Shown: in pieces, positions 4,665-11,427 of the stretch | Numbering within the stretch: position 1 is the stretch's first letter | Layout: each line of letters opens with the position of its first letter | Assembly (NCBI GenBank): GCA_003151875.1 | Contig: PLYW01000323.1 | Location: 1-11,427, forward strand | Length of the DNA stretch: 11,427 nt | Direction: 5' to 3' | Source: Acidobacteriaceae bacterium | GTDB taxonomy: Bacteria; Acidobacteriota; Terriglobia; Terriglobales; Acidobacteriaceae | Program-made: the position numbers and the translations under genes | The notes under the pieces: model-generated | Database searches by the model: none | Seen by the model: the letters and a program-made list of their open reading frames with translations, nothing else | Told to the model about the DNA's origin: nothing

Positions 4665-6205
4665 CCGCCCGGCCCTTGCTGCATCATGCTCGCCGGTGGC
4701 GGAGGGATGGTGATATCCACCTCCTGCACCGGGCCAAGCGTGCTCAGGGCCTTGTCGAATTCCGTGTCGTTGCCCACCACCAGCACCGCCATGCGGTCTT
4801 TGTGGACGTACTTGCGCGCCACCCGCGCGACATCCTCCGCCGTTACCTTTTCCACTTCGCTGCGATAGCGCTCCAGAAAATCGAGGGGGTAATGATAAAA
4901 CTCGTAGGCCATCTTCTCGCGCAGAACTTTTTCCGGCGTGTCGAACTGGAAGATGAACGAGTTCAGGATGTCGTCTTTGGCGCGCTTTAGTTCCTCCGGG
5001 GTGGCCGCGTTTTTCAGCAGGCCGTCGATTTCCTCGTCGAGCCCCTGGATGCCTTCCACGGTGCTGGCGCTCTTGGTTTGCATCTGGATGTTGGTAACAC
5101 CGGGATGGTCCCAGCCAGAACCCACGCCTCCTCCCACGCTGTAGGCAAGCCCTTTTCCGGAGCGCAGATGGTTGAAGAGCCGCGAGGAGAAGCTGCCGCC
5201 AAACATTTCGTTCATCACCGTCACAGCGAAGTAGTCGGGATTGTTGCGCTCGATGCCGAGGTCGAGCATGTCGATGCTGCTCTGGTTCACGTCGCTCTTG
5301 CGGACGAAATACAAGCCGGGCTTCGGCTCGGTGAACTTGATGTCGGGCCCTTTAGCCTCCGGCCCCTTCTGCCACGAATCGAATGCCTGGTGCAGTTTGG
5401 CTTCCATGGCCTTCGCGTCGAAGTCGCCGGTGATGCCGACGATGATGTTGTTCGGATGAACGTACTGCTGGTGCCAGTTCAGCAAGTCTTCGCGGGTGAC
5501 CGCGGCAACCGTCGCATACTCGGCAACGCGCGCGTAAGGATTGTTCTTGCCGTAGGCGATGATGCGGCTTTCGCGATGCACGATGGAATTCACGTCGTCG
5601 TTACGGCGGGAAATTTCCGTGTACATCTGCTCCTGCGCCAGTTCCAGTTTGTCTGCGCGGAACTCAGGATGGCGCAGCAGATCGAGAAACATCTCGAACA
5701 CGGCGTCGAAGTCGCCTTTCAGGCAGTTGAGCGAAATCGTCGTCGAGTCCGACTGGTTATCGGTTTCGATCTTGGCGGCGCGCGCCTCCAGGAAATCGTC
5801 CATCTGATCGCCGGTCTTCGTCTTGGTGCCACCGGTGCGCCAGACCTCGCCATAGAGATCGGTGAGCCCGGTCTTGTTCGCGGCCTCGGAGATGGAACCG
5901 CCACGGATGCGAGCAGTCGCGTCGATCAGAGGCAGCTCATGGTCTTCCTGAAGAAAGATCACCATGCCGTTGGGCAACGGAACGCGAATGGGTTCCTGCG
6001 GCTTGAATGCCGGCAGCGCTGGCGGCTGAATCTGGTTCCAGGGCTTGATTTGCGCGGGGCTGAGAGCGGTAAAGAGCAACAGGAGACAGAAGAGCGCGAA
6101 CAGGAAACGGGACTGGGCGAGGACCGCAGGTCCTTCGACTCCGGCAGCGCCGCGCCGCCTCCGCTCAGGATGACAAGAGAGGATTGAGTTCACTCGTCTG
6201 CTCAT
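4658..6205 (-). CDS. M16-family peptidase, non-catalytic subunit (secreted)
   Basis: A 515-residue protein with two M16 domains. At the place of the zinc motif it reads TGLTDLYGEVWRTGG (about 112-126), with neither histidine, so it cannot bind zinc in the usual way. SRLFNHLRSGKGLAYSVGGG (341-360) keeps the Arg348/Tyr355 pair that in M16 heterodimers completes the partner's active site. It starts with ATGA overlapping the stop of the catalytic subunit, so the two are translationally coupled and should assemble one to one in the periplasm. The hydrophobic signal core FLFALFCLLLLFTALSPA begins only at residue 34. Residues 9-27 are encoded by a copy of the interspersed 48-base repeat (6129-6176), giving an unusual Arg-rich N-region. 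No ATG, GTG or TTG lies between the repeat and the signal core. The C-terminus is proline/glycine-rich (PPPPAS...GPGGG). Confidence 0.9.
   Translation of the reverse strand: MSRRVNSILSCHPERRRRGAAGVEGPAVLAQSRFLFALFCLLLLFTALSPAQIKPWNQIQPPALPAFKPQEPIRVPLPNGMVIFLQEDHELPLIDATARIRGGSISEAANKTGLTDLYGEVWRTGGTKTKTGDQMDDFLEARAAKIETDNQSDSTTISLNCLKGDFDAVFEMFLDLLRHPEFRADKLELAQEQMYTEISRRNDDVNSIVHRESRIIAYGKNNPYARVAEYATVAAVTREDLLNWHQQYVHPNNIIVGITGDFDAKAMEAKLHQAFDSWQKGPEAKGPDIKFTEPKPGLYFVRKSDVNQSSIDMLDLGIERNNPDYFAVTVMNEMFGGSFSSRLFNHLRSGKGLAYSVGGGVGSGWDHPGVTNIQMQTKSASTVEGIQGLDEEIDGLLKNAATPEELKRAKDDILNSFIFQFDTPEKVLREKMAYEFYHYPLDFLERYRSEVEKVTAEDVARVARKYVHKDRMAVLVVGNDTEFDKALSTLGPVQEVDITIPPPPASMMQQGPGGG
6129..6176 (+). 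repeat. Interspersed 48-base repeat inside a signal-peptide coding region
   Basis: It begins GGTCCTTCGACT (6129-6140) and ends CGCTCAGGATGACAA (6162-6176), with a GC-rich middle. It has the same length as the right arm at 1841-1888 and the same ends as the copy at 9836-9884. It lies within the first 30 codons of the non-catalytic M16 gene, which is read on the opposite strand and stays open through it. Confidence 0.8.
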
Positions 6206-7743
6206 TGTTGTTCCGCTCCTTTGCTGGCCGCTGGAGCCGGATGGCTGCTCGCGGTCTGCGTCTGAATGATGCCGACGGTGCGGTTCGTCTCCGCGAATGC
6301 CTGGTTCGACACCCGCCGGATGTCGGCCTTGGTGACCTTGTCCACGCGATCAAGATAGCGGAACAACTCGCGCCAATCGCCGTAGCGGGTCTGGTAGGTC
6401 GCAAGCTGCTGCGCCAGCCCCTCGTTGCTGGCCAGCCCGCGAATCAGGTCAGCCTTGGTGCGCGTCTTAAACATTTGCAACTCGTCGTCGGTGACGTCCT
6501 GGGTCTTCAGCTTGTCGATCTCCTCGTGCACCGCTTTTTGCATCTCGTCGTTGGTGTGGCCGGGGAGGGGAACTCCATAGAAGGCAAACAGGTGGCCGTA
6601 CTTGATTCCAGGAAAGCCGGTAAAGCCCGCCGCGAAGGCGGCAATCTTCTTGTCGCGCACCATCGAGCGGTACAAGCGCGAGGTGCGGCCGTTCGACAGG
6701 ATGTCGCTGATCGCGTCGTACACCGCGTCATCCGGTGCGAGATAGCTGGGCCGGTGATAGCCCTCGAGGTAGAACGGCTGTGCAGGATCGTGCAGCGTGA
6801 CCTCGCGCACTGAATTCTGCGCGGGCTCGTCGGTAAACAATTCTTCCGGCTTGGGCGTTGTGGCAAGCTGGCCGAAATATTTTTCCACGATGGGCAGTAC
6901 CTGCGCGGGATCGAGATCGCCGACCAGCCCGATCACCATGTTGCTGGGCACGTAATAGCGCTGGAAGAACTCCGCCGCGTCGCCGGCGGAGAAGCTCTGC
7001 AGATCGGCAGCATAACCGATGGTCGGCCGATGGTAAGGATTCGCCATGAACGCCGTGCCCAGAAACTGCTCAACCAGCCGTCCGGTTGGCTGGCTGTCGG
7101 TGCGCATGCGGCGCTCTTCCATCACCACGTTGCGCTCCTTGTAGAATTCGCGCATCACCGGGTGCATCAGGCGGTCAGACTCCAGCGCCGCCCATAGCTC
7201 GATCATGTTCGACGGCATCGAGTACATGTAGGCGGTTTCGTCGTAGTTGGTGAAAGCGTTGACGCCCACGCCGCCATGGCTCTCCACGATCTCGCCGAAT
7301 TGGTTCTGCACTACGTATTTGTCGGCGTCCTTGATCGCTTGCTCCCAGGCATTTTTCAGTTGCGCCAGCTTCTGCGGATCCTGGCCCACGCGCTTGATGC
7401 GCTCGGCTTCGTATGCCGCGTAGGTCTGCTCGACCTTTTGCAGCGCGGGCTTCTCGGCGGCGTAATCTTTGGTGCCGATGTCGGGCGTGCCCTTGAAGGC
7501 CATGTGCTCCATCATGTGCGCCAGGCCGGTCTCGTGGAGCGGGTCCTGCGCCGAGCCGGCGTCAACCAGAGTAAAGAACGAAAACACCGGGGCCTCGGGC
7601 CGCCGCCAGAGGACTACCGTCAGGCCGTTGGGCAGGGTCTTCACCGAGACGCGCTTTTCGTACGACGCCAGGTCCTGCGCCACCAGCGGCAAAGCGGCCA
7701 CCAGCAGGAGCAGGCAAGTCAATTTGGCAAACCAGCGGTTCAT
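6202..7743 (-). CDS. M16-family zinc metallopeptidase, catalytic subunit (secreted)
   Basis: A 513-residue protein with a Sec signal peptide (KLTCLLLLVAALPLVAQ, residues 7-23). HETGLAHMMEHMAFKGT holds the inverted zinc motif H76-M-M-E79-H80; Glu79 is the catalytic base. The third zinc ligand is most likely a Glu of YKERNVVMEERRM (201-213). Between HxxEH and the conserved GGVGVNAFTNYDETAYMYS (157-175) lies a charged helical insertion (about 92-150) absent from classical mitochondrial-type M16 domains. The C-terminal domain has SRLYRSMVRDKKIAAFAAG where the partner subunit has the Arg/Tyr pair, and the Tyr is missing here, so activity probably needs that partner. Start ATG 7743 follows GGAGG at 7752-7748, with a 4-base spacer. 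The two genes form an operon that ends convergently with the antitoxin gene. Confidence 0.93.
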   Translation of the reverse strand: MNRWFAKLTCLLLLVAALPLVAQDLASYEKRVSVKTLPNGLTVVLWRRPEAPVFSFFTLVDAGSAQDPLHETGLAHMMEHMAFKGTPDIGTKDYAAEKPALQKVEQTYAAYEAERIKRVGQDPQKLAQLKNAWEQAIKDADKYVVQNQFGEIVESHGGVGVNAFTNYDETAYMYSMPSNMIELWAALESDRLMHPVMREFYKERNVVMEERRMRTDSQPTGRLVEQFLGTAFMANPYHRPTIGYAADLQSFSAGDAAEFFQRYYVPSNMVIGLVGDLDPAQVLPIVEKYFGQLATTPKPEELFTDEPAQNSVREVTLHDPAQPFYLEGYHRPSYLAPDDAVYDAISDILSNGRTSRLYRSMVRDKKIAAFAAGFTGFPGIKYGHLFAFYGVPLPGHTNDEMQKAVHEEIDKLKTQDVTDDELQMFKTRTKADLIRGLASNEGLAQQLATYQTRYGDWRELFRYLDRVDKVTKADIRRVSNQAFAETNRTVGIIQTQTASSHPAPAASKGAEQQ

Positions 7744-7783
7744 CGTGCCTCCAGAGGGCAGACGTGACTGTGCACAAGTTAAA

Positions 7784-7813
7784 AAGTTACGCAGGTAAGG
7801 ACGCGCAAGTCAA
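7784..7813 (-). promoter_or_regulatory. Candidate promoter of the M16 operon
   Basis: Read leftward, TTGACT (7813-7808, five of six -35 bases), an 18-base spacer and TAACTT (7789-7784, three of six -10 bases). It would give a 5' UTR of about 35 bases before ATG 7743. The -10 is weak, so this is only a candidate. The gap is divergent with the polymerase gene, for which I see no convincing promoter. Confidence 0.3.
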
Positions 7814-7931
7814 ACGGAGGCGAGCAGGGGCGACAGCGCAATCCGAATGGAATTTCGCGACTGGCCCTTCCGCTGTTGCATACTTGCTCGCTCAACCTGC
7901 ATCATTTCTGTGCAGCGCGAGCGAGGACACA

Positions 7932-8999
7932 ATGGCCAAAGAGACCGTGGTTGACATCGAGGGAAGGCACCTGAAGATTTCCAACCTCGACAAGGTGTTG
8001 TATCCCGAAGCCGGATTTACCAAGGGGCAGGTGATCGATTATTACGTGCGCATCGCGCCGCTGCTGCTGCCGCACTTGCGCGGGCGGCCGTTGACCATGA
8101 AGCGCTATCCCAACGGCGTGAGCGGACCGTACTTTTACGAGAAGAACTGTCCCGAGCACCGTCCCGAGTGGGTGCAGACCGCGCGCGTCTGGAGCGAAGG
8201 CAATTATAAGTGGATGAACTACTGCCTGGCCGAGGACTTGCCGACGCTGGTGTGGGCGGCCAACCTCGCCGACCTTGAGCTGCATACCAGCCTGTCGCTC
8301 GGCAAAGACATTCTGCGGCCGACGTTTCTCGTCTTCGATCTCGATCCTGGCCCGCCAGCCAATATCGTGCAGTGTTGCCAGGTCGGGCTGTGGGTGCGCG
8401 ACATCTTTGCCCAACTACAGTTGCAAAGTTTCGCAAAGACTTCGGGATCGAAAGGTCTGCAGATTTACGTTCCGCTGAACACCGCCGTTACCTATGATCA
8501 GACAAAGTCTTTTGCGCATGAGCTGGCACGATTACTGGAGCGGCAGCATCCGAACCTGGTCGTGTCGGACATGAAGAAAGCGCTGCGCACCGGTAAGGTG
8601 CTGGTGGATTGGAGCCAGAACGACGATCACAAGACCACAGTGTGCGTGTACTCGTTGCGCGCCAAGGAACAGCCGACGGTTTCCACGCCGGTGAAGTGGG
8701 ACGAAGTTGAGAGCTGCCTCAAGAAGGGCGATCCGAGTTTGCTGGTGTTCGAATCGGGAGAAGTGCTGGCGCGAGCGAAGAAGCATGGCGATCTGTTCGA
8801 GCCGGTGCTGAAATTGAAACAGAAGATGCCGCCGACGGAAGCGTTACAGAAGTTGGAGGCGGGCGTGTCGGCGAAGCCCGAAGCTGCGCTGAGGCGCGCT
8901 GCGGCGTCCAGGAAGCCAAAGAAGAAAACAGCGACTCCACGCGCGAAGCGCAAAGCCGGCGTCGCCAAGAAGGCATCTCCCGAACGCAAACGCGTGTGA
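7932..8999 (+). CDS. Stand-alone LigD-type primase-polymerase (NHEJ polymerase domain)
   Basis: A 355-residue protein with the archaeo-eukaryotic primase fold of the LigD polymerase domain. KISNLDKVLYPEAGFTKGQV (15-34) is its characteristic opening. ELHTSLS gives the conserved His118. VFDLDPG gives the metal-binding Asp136 and Asp138. TSGSKGLQIYVPL (170-182) is the nucleotide-binding loop, and VLVDWSQND gives the third Asp226. The ligase and phosphoesterase domains of full LigD are absent. Residues about 300-355 form a Lys/Ala/Arg/Pro-rich tail resembling histone H1, likely disordered and DNA-binding. Such enzymes fill gaps and add ribonucleotides at double-strand breaks with Ku (family knowledge); no ku gene is visible in this window. 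ATG 7932 was chosen because GAGG at 7923-7926 sits five bases upstream. A longer frame from 7764 adds 56 residues unlike the family. DUF72 follows after 16 bases. Confidence 0.92.
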   Translation: MAKETVVDIEGRHLKISNLDKVLYPEAGFTKGQVIDYYVRIAPLLLPHLRGRPLTMKRYPNGVSGPYFYEKNCPEHRPEWVQTARVWSEGNYKWMNYCLAEDLPTLVWAANLADLELHTSLSLGKDILRPTFLVFDLDPGPPANIVQCCQVGLWVRDIFAQLQLQSFAKTSGSKGLQIYVPLNTAVTYDQTKSFAHELARLLERQHPNLVVSDMKKALRTGKVLVDWSQNDDHKTTVCVYSLRAKEQPTVSTPVKWDEVESCLKKGDPSLLVFESGEVLARAKKHGDLFEPVLKLKQKMPPTEALQKLEAGVSAKPEAALRRAAASRKPKKKTATPRAKRKAGVAKKASPERKRV

Positions 9000-9015
9000 T
9001 ATTGTTTCCATCGCA

Positions 9016-9825
9016 ATGAGTCCTGTCAGCAAGAAAAAAAACGACGCTCCGGCCGCTATAGACCCAATCAGCGCGGCAACTCCGGCATCCGACGCTTCCC
9101 ATCTCCCGCTCTACGTCGGCACCTCGGGTTGGGCGTACACCATCTGGAAGCCTGACTTTTACCCGAAGGAAGTTTCGTCGAAAAGCTTTCTGAAGTACTA
9201 CGCGACCCAGCTCACGGCGGTGGAAGTGAACTACACCTTCCGGCGCCACTTGTCGGAGAAAGCTGCGACTGGATGGATGGCGGATGTCGGCCCCAATTTC
9301 CGTTTTGCTCTGAAGGCCAACCAGTACATCACGCACATTCGCCGCCTGCAGAACGTCGAGGAAGCAATACAACGATTCCTGCCGACCCTGCGGCCGCTGG
9401 CCACACAACTGGGGCCGGTGCTCTTCCAGCTGCCGCCCACCGCCAAGGCGGATGTGGCCGTGCTGCGCGATTTTCTGGCGCTGCTGCCGACGAATTTCAA
9501 GGCCGCGTTTGAGTTCCGTCACGCGTCGTGGTTCAGCGACGAGATTTATCAGGCCCTGCACGACCGCAACGCGACGCTGTGCATCGCCGAAACCGAGAAG
9601 CTCAACACGCCCGAGGTGCGCACCGCCAGCTACATCTACTTCCGCTTCCGCCAGCCCAGCTATTCGGCCGGCGATCTCAAGAAGTTGGTCGAGCGGGTGG
9701 GACGTTGTGTCGCCGATGGCCTGGAGACCTATGCGTTCTTCAAGCATGAAGAAGATCCGCGGAGTCCGCACAACGCGGTGGAAGTGTTGAGAAACGTGCG
9801 CCAACAGGTCGGAAGCGAGACGTAG
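9016..9825 (+). CDS. DUF72 (YecE-like) family protein
   Basis: A 269-residue protein of the DUF72 TIM-barrel family. Its markers in order are LYVGTSGWAYTIWKPDFYP (about 36-54), TAVEVNYTFRR, FALKANQYITHIRRL, GPVLFQLPP, AFEFRHASWF and the late YIYFRF strand. No enzymatic activity is firmly established for the family. The first 30 residues are polar and basic (MSPVSKKKN...), probably disordered. No Shine-Dalgarno is visible before ATG 9016. It lies 16 bases after the polymerase stop on the same strand, so the two are probably one transcript and this protein may accompany DNA repair. That link rests on position only. A repeat copy begins 10 bases after the stop. Confidence 0.88.
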   Translation: MSPVSKKKNDAPAAIDPISAATPASDASHLPLYVGTSGWAYTIWKPDFYPKEVSSKSFLKYYATQLTAVEVNYTFRRHLSEKAATGWMADVGPNFRFALKANQYITHIRRLQNVEEAIQRFLPTLRPLATQLGPVLFQLPPTAKADVAVLRDFLALLPTNFKAAFEFRHASWFSDEIYQALHDRNATLCIAETEKLNTPEVRTASYIYFRFRQPSYSAGDLKKLVERVGRCVADGLETYAFFKHEEDPRSPHNAVEVLRNVRQQVGSET

Positions 9826-9835
9826 TGACGATAGA

Positions 9836-9884
9836 GATCCTTCGACTCGCCTCGCCAAAGCGCGAGGCTCGCTCAGGATGACAA
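9836..9884 (+). repeat. Interspersed 48-base repeat, third location
   Basis: It begins GATCCTTCGACT (9836-9847) and ends TCGCTCAGGATGACAA (9869-9884). The middle holds a hairpin GCCTCG/CGAGGC (9849-9854 with 9863-9868) extended by one inner C-G pair. It lies between the DUF72 stop and xerD. The ends match the copies at 1841-1888 and 6129-6176, while the middles differ. Confidence 0.8.
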
Positions 9885-9950
9885 AGGTCGGGCCGGTCCC
9901 GTACCTCGCTCGTTATTCCCGTGCGGCCCGCGCGCGTTCATACTCATCTC

Positions 9951-10886
9951 GTGCAGAGTACCGATCCCAATCTGCGGCTGCTGAATTCCTTTCTCGACTA
10001 CCTCAAGGTGGAGAAGGGACTGGCGCCGCTGAGCGTGTCGGCTTATCGCTCCGATCTCGATCAGTACTCCGAGTTTCTGCTGCAGCGCAAGCGCGCGCTG
10101 CGCGAAGCGCGGCGGCAGGACGTGCGCGATTTCCTCAATGAGCTGCTCTCGAACGGCGTGGACGGGCGCAGCGTGGCGCGCAAGCTTTCTGCGCTGCGGC
10201 ACTTCTACAAGTACCTGCTGCTCGACCGCTACATCACCGCCGACCCCACCCTGAACATTGATTCGCCGCGGCAGTGGAAGGTGCTGCCGAAGTCGCTGGC
10301 CGCCGATGAGGTTGAGAGTGTGCTGCAAGGGCCGCCTCGGGCCAAAGACGATCGCCGGTCGCAGGCGCTTACCAGCCGTGATCGGGCGATGCTGGAAGTT
10401 TTCTATGCCGGAGCGTTGCGGGTCTCCGAGGTCATCAATCTGAAGCTCGAAGACCTGAAGCTGGAGCTGGGGTACGTCTTGGTGCGAGGAAAGGGGGACA
10501 AGGAACGCATTGTTCCGCTGGGTCATGCTGCGCAGCAAATGGTGCAGCAATATTTGCAGCATTCGCGCCCGGTGTTGGCGACCGAGGAGTCGTCTCCGTT
10601 CCTGTTCATCGCGCGCGGGGCGCGGCCGATCACGCGGCAGCGCGTATGGCAGGTGGTGAATGACGCGTCCGCTCAATCGGCGCGTCATGCCAGCCCGCAC
10701 ATGCTGCGCCACAGTTGCGCCACCCACATGGTGGAAAACGGCGCCGACTTGCGCACGGTGCAAACCATCCTCGGCCACGCCGATATTTCGACCACGCAGG
10801 TTTATACGCATCTGGCGCTCGACCGGCTGAATCGCGTGTACAAGGAGCATCATCCGCGGGGTAAGCGGGCAGGGAAGAGCGAATGA
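9951..10886 (+). CDS. xerD: Tyrosine recombinase XerD
   Basis: A 311-residue Xer-type recombinase with all catalytic residues: Arg157 (FYAGALRVSE), Lys181 (VRGKGDKERIVPLG), His250 and Arg253 (HMLRHSCATHM), His276 (ILGHADIS) and the nucleophile Tyr285 (TTQVYTHL). The N-terminal SAM-like core-binding domain spans about residues 8-95 (FLDYLKVEKGLAPLSVSAYR). With XerC it resolves chromosome dimers at dif under FtsK control (family knowledge). LRVSE, LGHADISTTQ and the overall length fit XerD rather than an integron or phage integrase. I prefer GTG 9951 because family members begin a few residues before NLRLL. GTG 9921 would add ten residues and neither start has a ribosome site. CATACT at 9939-9944 is a weak -10 that would make a leaderless message. 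The gene overlaps xerC by four bases. Confidence 0.9.
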   Translation: MQSTDPNLRLLNSFLDYLKVEKGLAPLSVSAYRSDLDQYSEFLLQRKRALREARRQDVRDFLNELLSNGVDGRSVARKLSALRHFYKYLLLDRYITADPTLNIDSPRQWKVLPKSLAADEVESVLQGPPRAKDDRRSQALTSRDRAMLEVFYAGALRVSEVINLKLEDLKLELGYVLVRGKGDKERIVPLGHAAQQMVQQYLQHSRPVLATEESSPFLFIARGARPITRQRVWQVVNDASAQSARHASPHMLRHSCATHMVENGADLRTVQTILGHADISTTQVYTHLALDRLNRVYKEHHPRGKRAGKSE

Positions 10887-11427
10887 GGAAGCGCAGTGCA
10901 ACCATCGTCGAGAAAGCTGTGGCGCAATTCCTTCGTTCTCTGCAGGAGCGCAATGCCTCGCCCCACACCATCAAGGCCTACCGCACCGATTTGGCGCAGT
11001 TCGCCGAATACGTCGGCCCGCAGGGTTGGCGCGATATTGACCATGTGCTCATCCGCGGCTATCTTTCCAGCCTTTACGAGCGGGGGCTCAGCAAAACGTC
11101 GGTGGCGCGCGCACTGGCGGCGTTGCGGTCGCTGTACAAGTGGCTGGCGCAGGAAGGCGAGGTCGAGCAGAATCCGGCGGCACTGGTGGCTACTCCGAGA
11201 CTGCCGAAAAAACTGCCGCGCGTTCCCACCATCGAGGAGGTCAACACCGTCCTCGATGCGGCCATGCCCGAGTGCTCGGCGTTCACCGAACGCGATCAGG
11301 CGATTCTGGAATTGCTCTACGGCTGCGGCATCCGCAACTCGGAACTCATCGGCATCAACGTTGACGACATCCGGTGGTCCAACGAACTCATTCTGGTGCG
11401 AGGCAAGGGCCGCAAGGAACGATTCGT
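10883..11427 (+). CDS. xerC: Tyrosine recombinase XerC, 5' part (cut by right edge)
   Basis: The frame starts with ATGA overlapping the xerD stop and is open to the right edge (181 full codons visible). The core-binding domain (FLRSLQERNASPHTIKAYRT, about 17-36, through YKWLAQEG) is followed by TPRLPKKLPRVPTIEEV, the conserved XerC/XerD linker. The first catalytic Arg151 lies in LLYGCGIRNSEL and the beta-hairpin Lys175 in LVRGKGRKERF. The second half, with the H-x-x-R, His/Trp and Tyr residues, lies outside. PRLPKKLPR, the YGCGIR motif and the position beside a clear XerD support XerC. Start codon and 4-base overlap imply translational coupling with xerD. Confidence 0.9.
   Translation, partial: MRKRSATIVEKAVAQFLRSLQERNASPHTIKAYRTDLAQFAEYVGPQGWRDIDHVLIRGYLSSLYERGLSKTSVARALAALRSLYKWLAQEGEVEQNPAALVATPRLPKKLPRVPTIEEVNTVLDAAMPECSAFTERDQAILELLYGCGIRNSELIGINVDDIRWSNELILVRGKGRKERF

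Noticed and set aside
5078..6187. Rightward reading frame of 369 codons over the M16 partner gene
   Set aside because: Composition (Val/His/Arg/Leu-rich, no domain) is that of a codon shadow. The opposite strand has a coherent M16 protein with a signal peptide and a coupled start.
7764..7931. N-terminal extension of the polymerase gene from an earlier start
   Set aside because: The extra 56 residues do not resemble the LigD polymerase family, which opens just after ATG 7932. That ATG has a GAGG at proper distance.
8719..10901. Two leftward reading frames of 379 and 342 codons opposite the polymerase, DUF72 and xerD genes
   Set aside because: They cover several well-supported sense genes and the intergenic repeat, and show no family signature. 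They are stop-poor antisense frames from high GC.
7932..11427. A new defence or integration island formed by polymerase, DUF72 and recombinases
   Set aside because: XerD and XerC look like housekeeping chromosome-dimer recombinases, a repeat and a probable transcript break separate them from DUF72, and there is no phage, plasmid or cargo gene. I see no evidence of a joint system.
1..11427. tRNA, rRNA or riboswitch genes
   Set aside because: Scanning by eye, I recognised no cloverleaf with a T-loop GTTCRA core, no ribosomal RNA sequence and no known riboswitch core in the gaps. A covariance-model search could still find a weak one.

Overview
The window is a stretch of bacterial chromosome with high GC content. 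Interspersed palindromic repeats in its intergenic gaps carry a TCCTTCGACT...CGCTCAGGATGACA signature. That signature, the Crp/Fnr subtype at the left edge, the paired M16 peptidases and the separate LigD-type polymerase together suggest Acidobacteriota (Terriglobia-like). This assignment is an inference from composition and gene content, because no marker gene is present.

Layout, left to right. (1) The 3' part of a Crp/Fnr-type regulator (2-508), then a 419-base gap with two hairpins, the second a good intrinsic terminator (741-783). (2) A class I SAM-dependent methyltransferase (928-1677). (3) A repeat-rich gap (1678-2061) with a long imperfect inverted repeat and three small REP-like palindromes. 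(4) A leftward GH99-like lipoprotein glycosidase (2062-3036) and a leftward HAD hydrolase (3273-3992), separated by a CCACGGAG-type inverted repeat. (5) A rightward BrnT-type toxin/RHH antitoxin pair (4093-4642), with a perfect 11-bp-arm operator-like palindrome next to an extended -10 and a probable leaderless GTG start. (6) A leftward pair of secreted M16 zinc-peptidase genes with a 4-base overlap (7743 down to 4658): the first subunit keeps HxxEH, the second has lost it but keeps the Arg/Tyr pair. (7) A rightward stand-alone LigD-type primase-polymerase with a histone-H1-like basic tail (7932-8999), then a DUF72/YecE protein (9016-9825). (8) A rightward tyrosine recombinase pair, xerD (9951-10886) and xerC (10883 to beyond the right edge), overlapping by ATGA.

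Functional reading. The two M16 subunits most likely form one heterodimeric periplasmic peptidase. The toxin and antitoxin genes form an autoregulated unit whose operator may also touch the promoter of the divergent HAD gene. xerD and xerC probably supply the two halves of the dif-site recombinase from one transcript. The polymerase gene suggests end-joining or gap-filling repair, but no ku or ligase gene is visible here. I do not see a clearly new multi-gene system. The points most worth following up are the regulatory architecture of the toxin-antitoxin locus, the repeat read in frame as the N-terminus of a secreted peptidase, and the hairpin array after the regulator gene.
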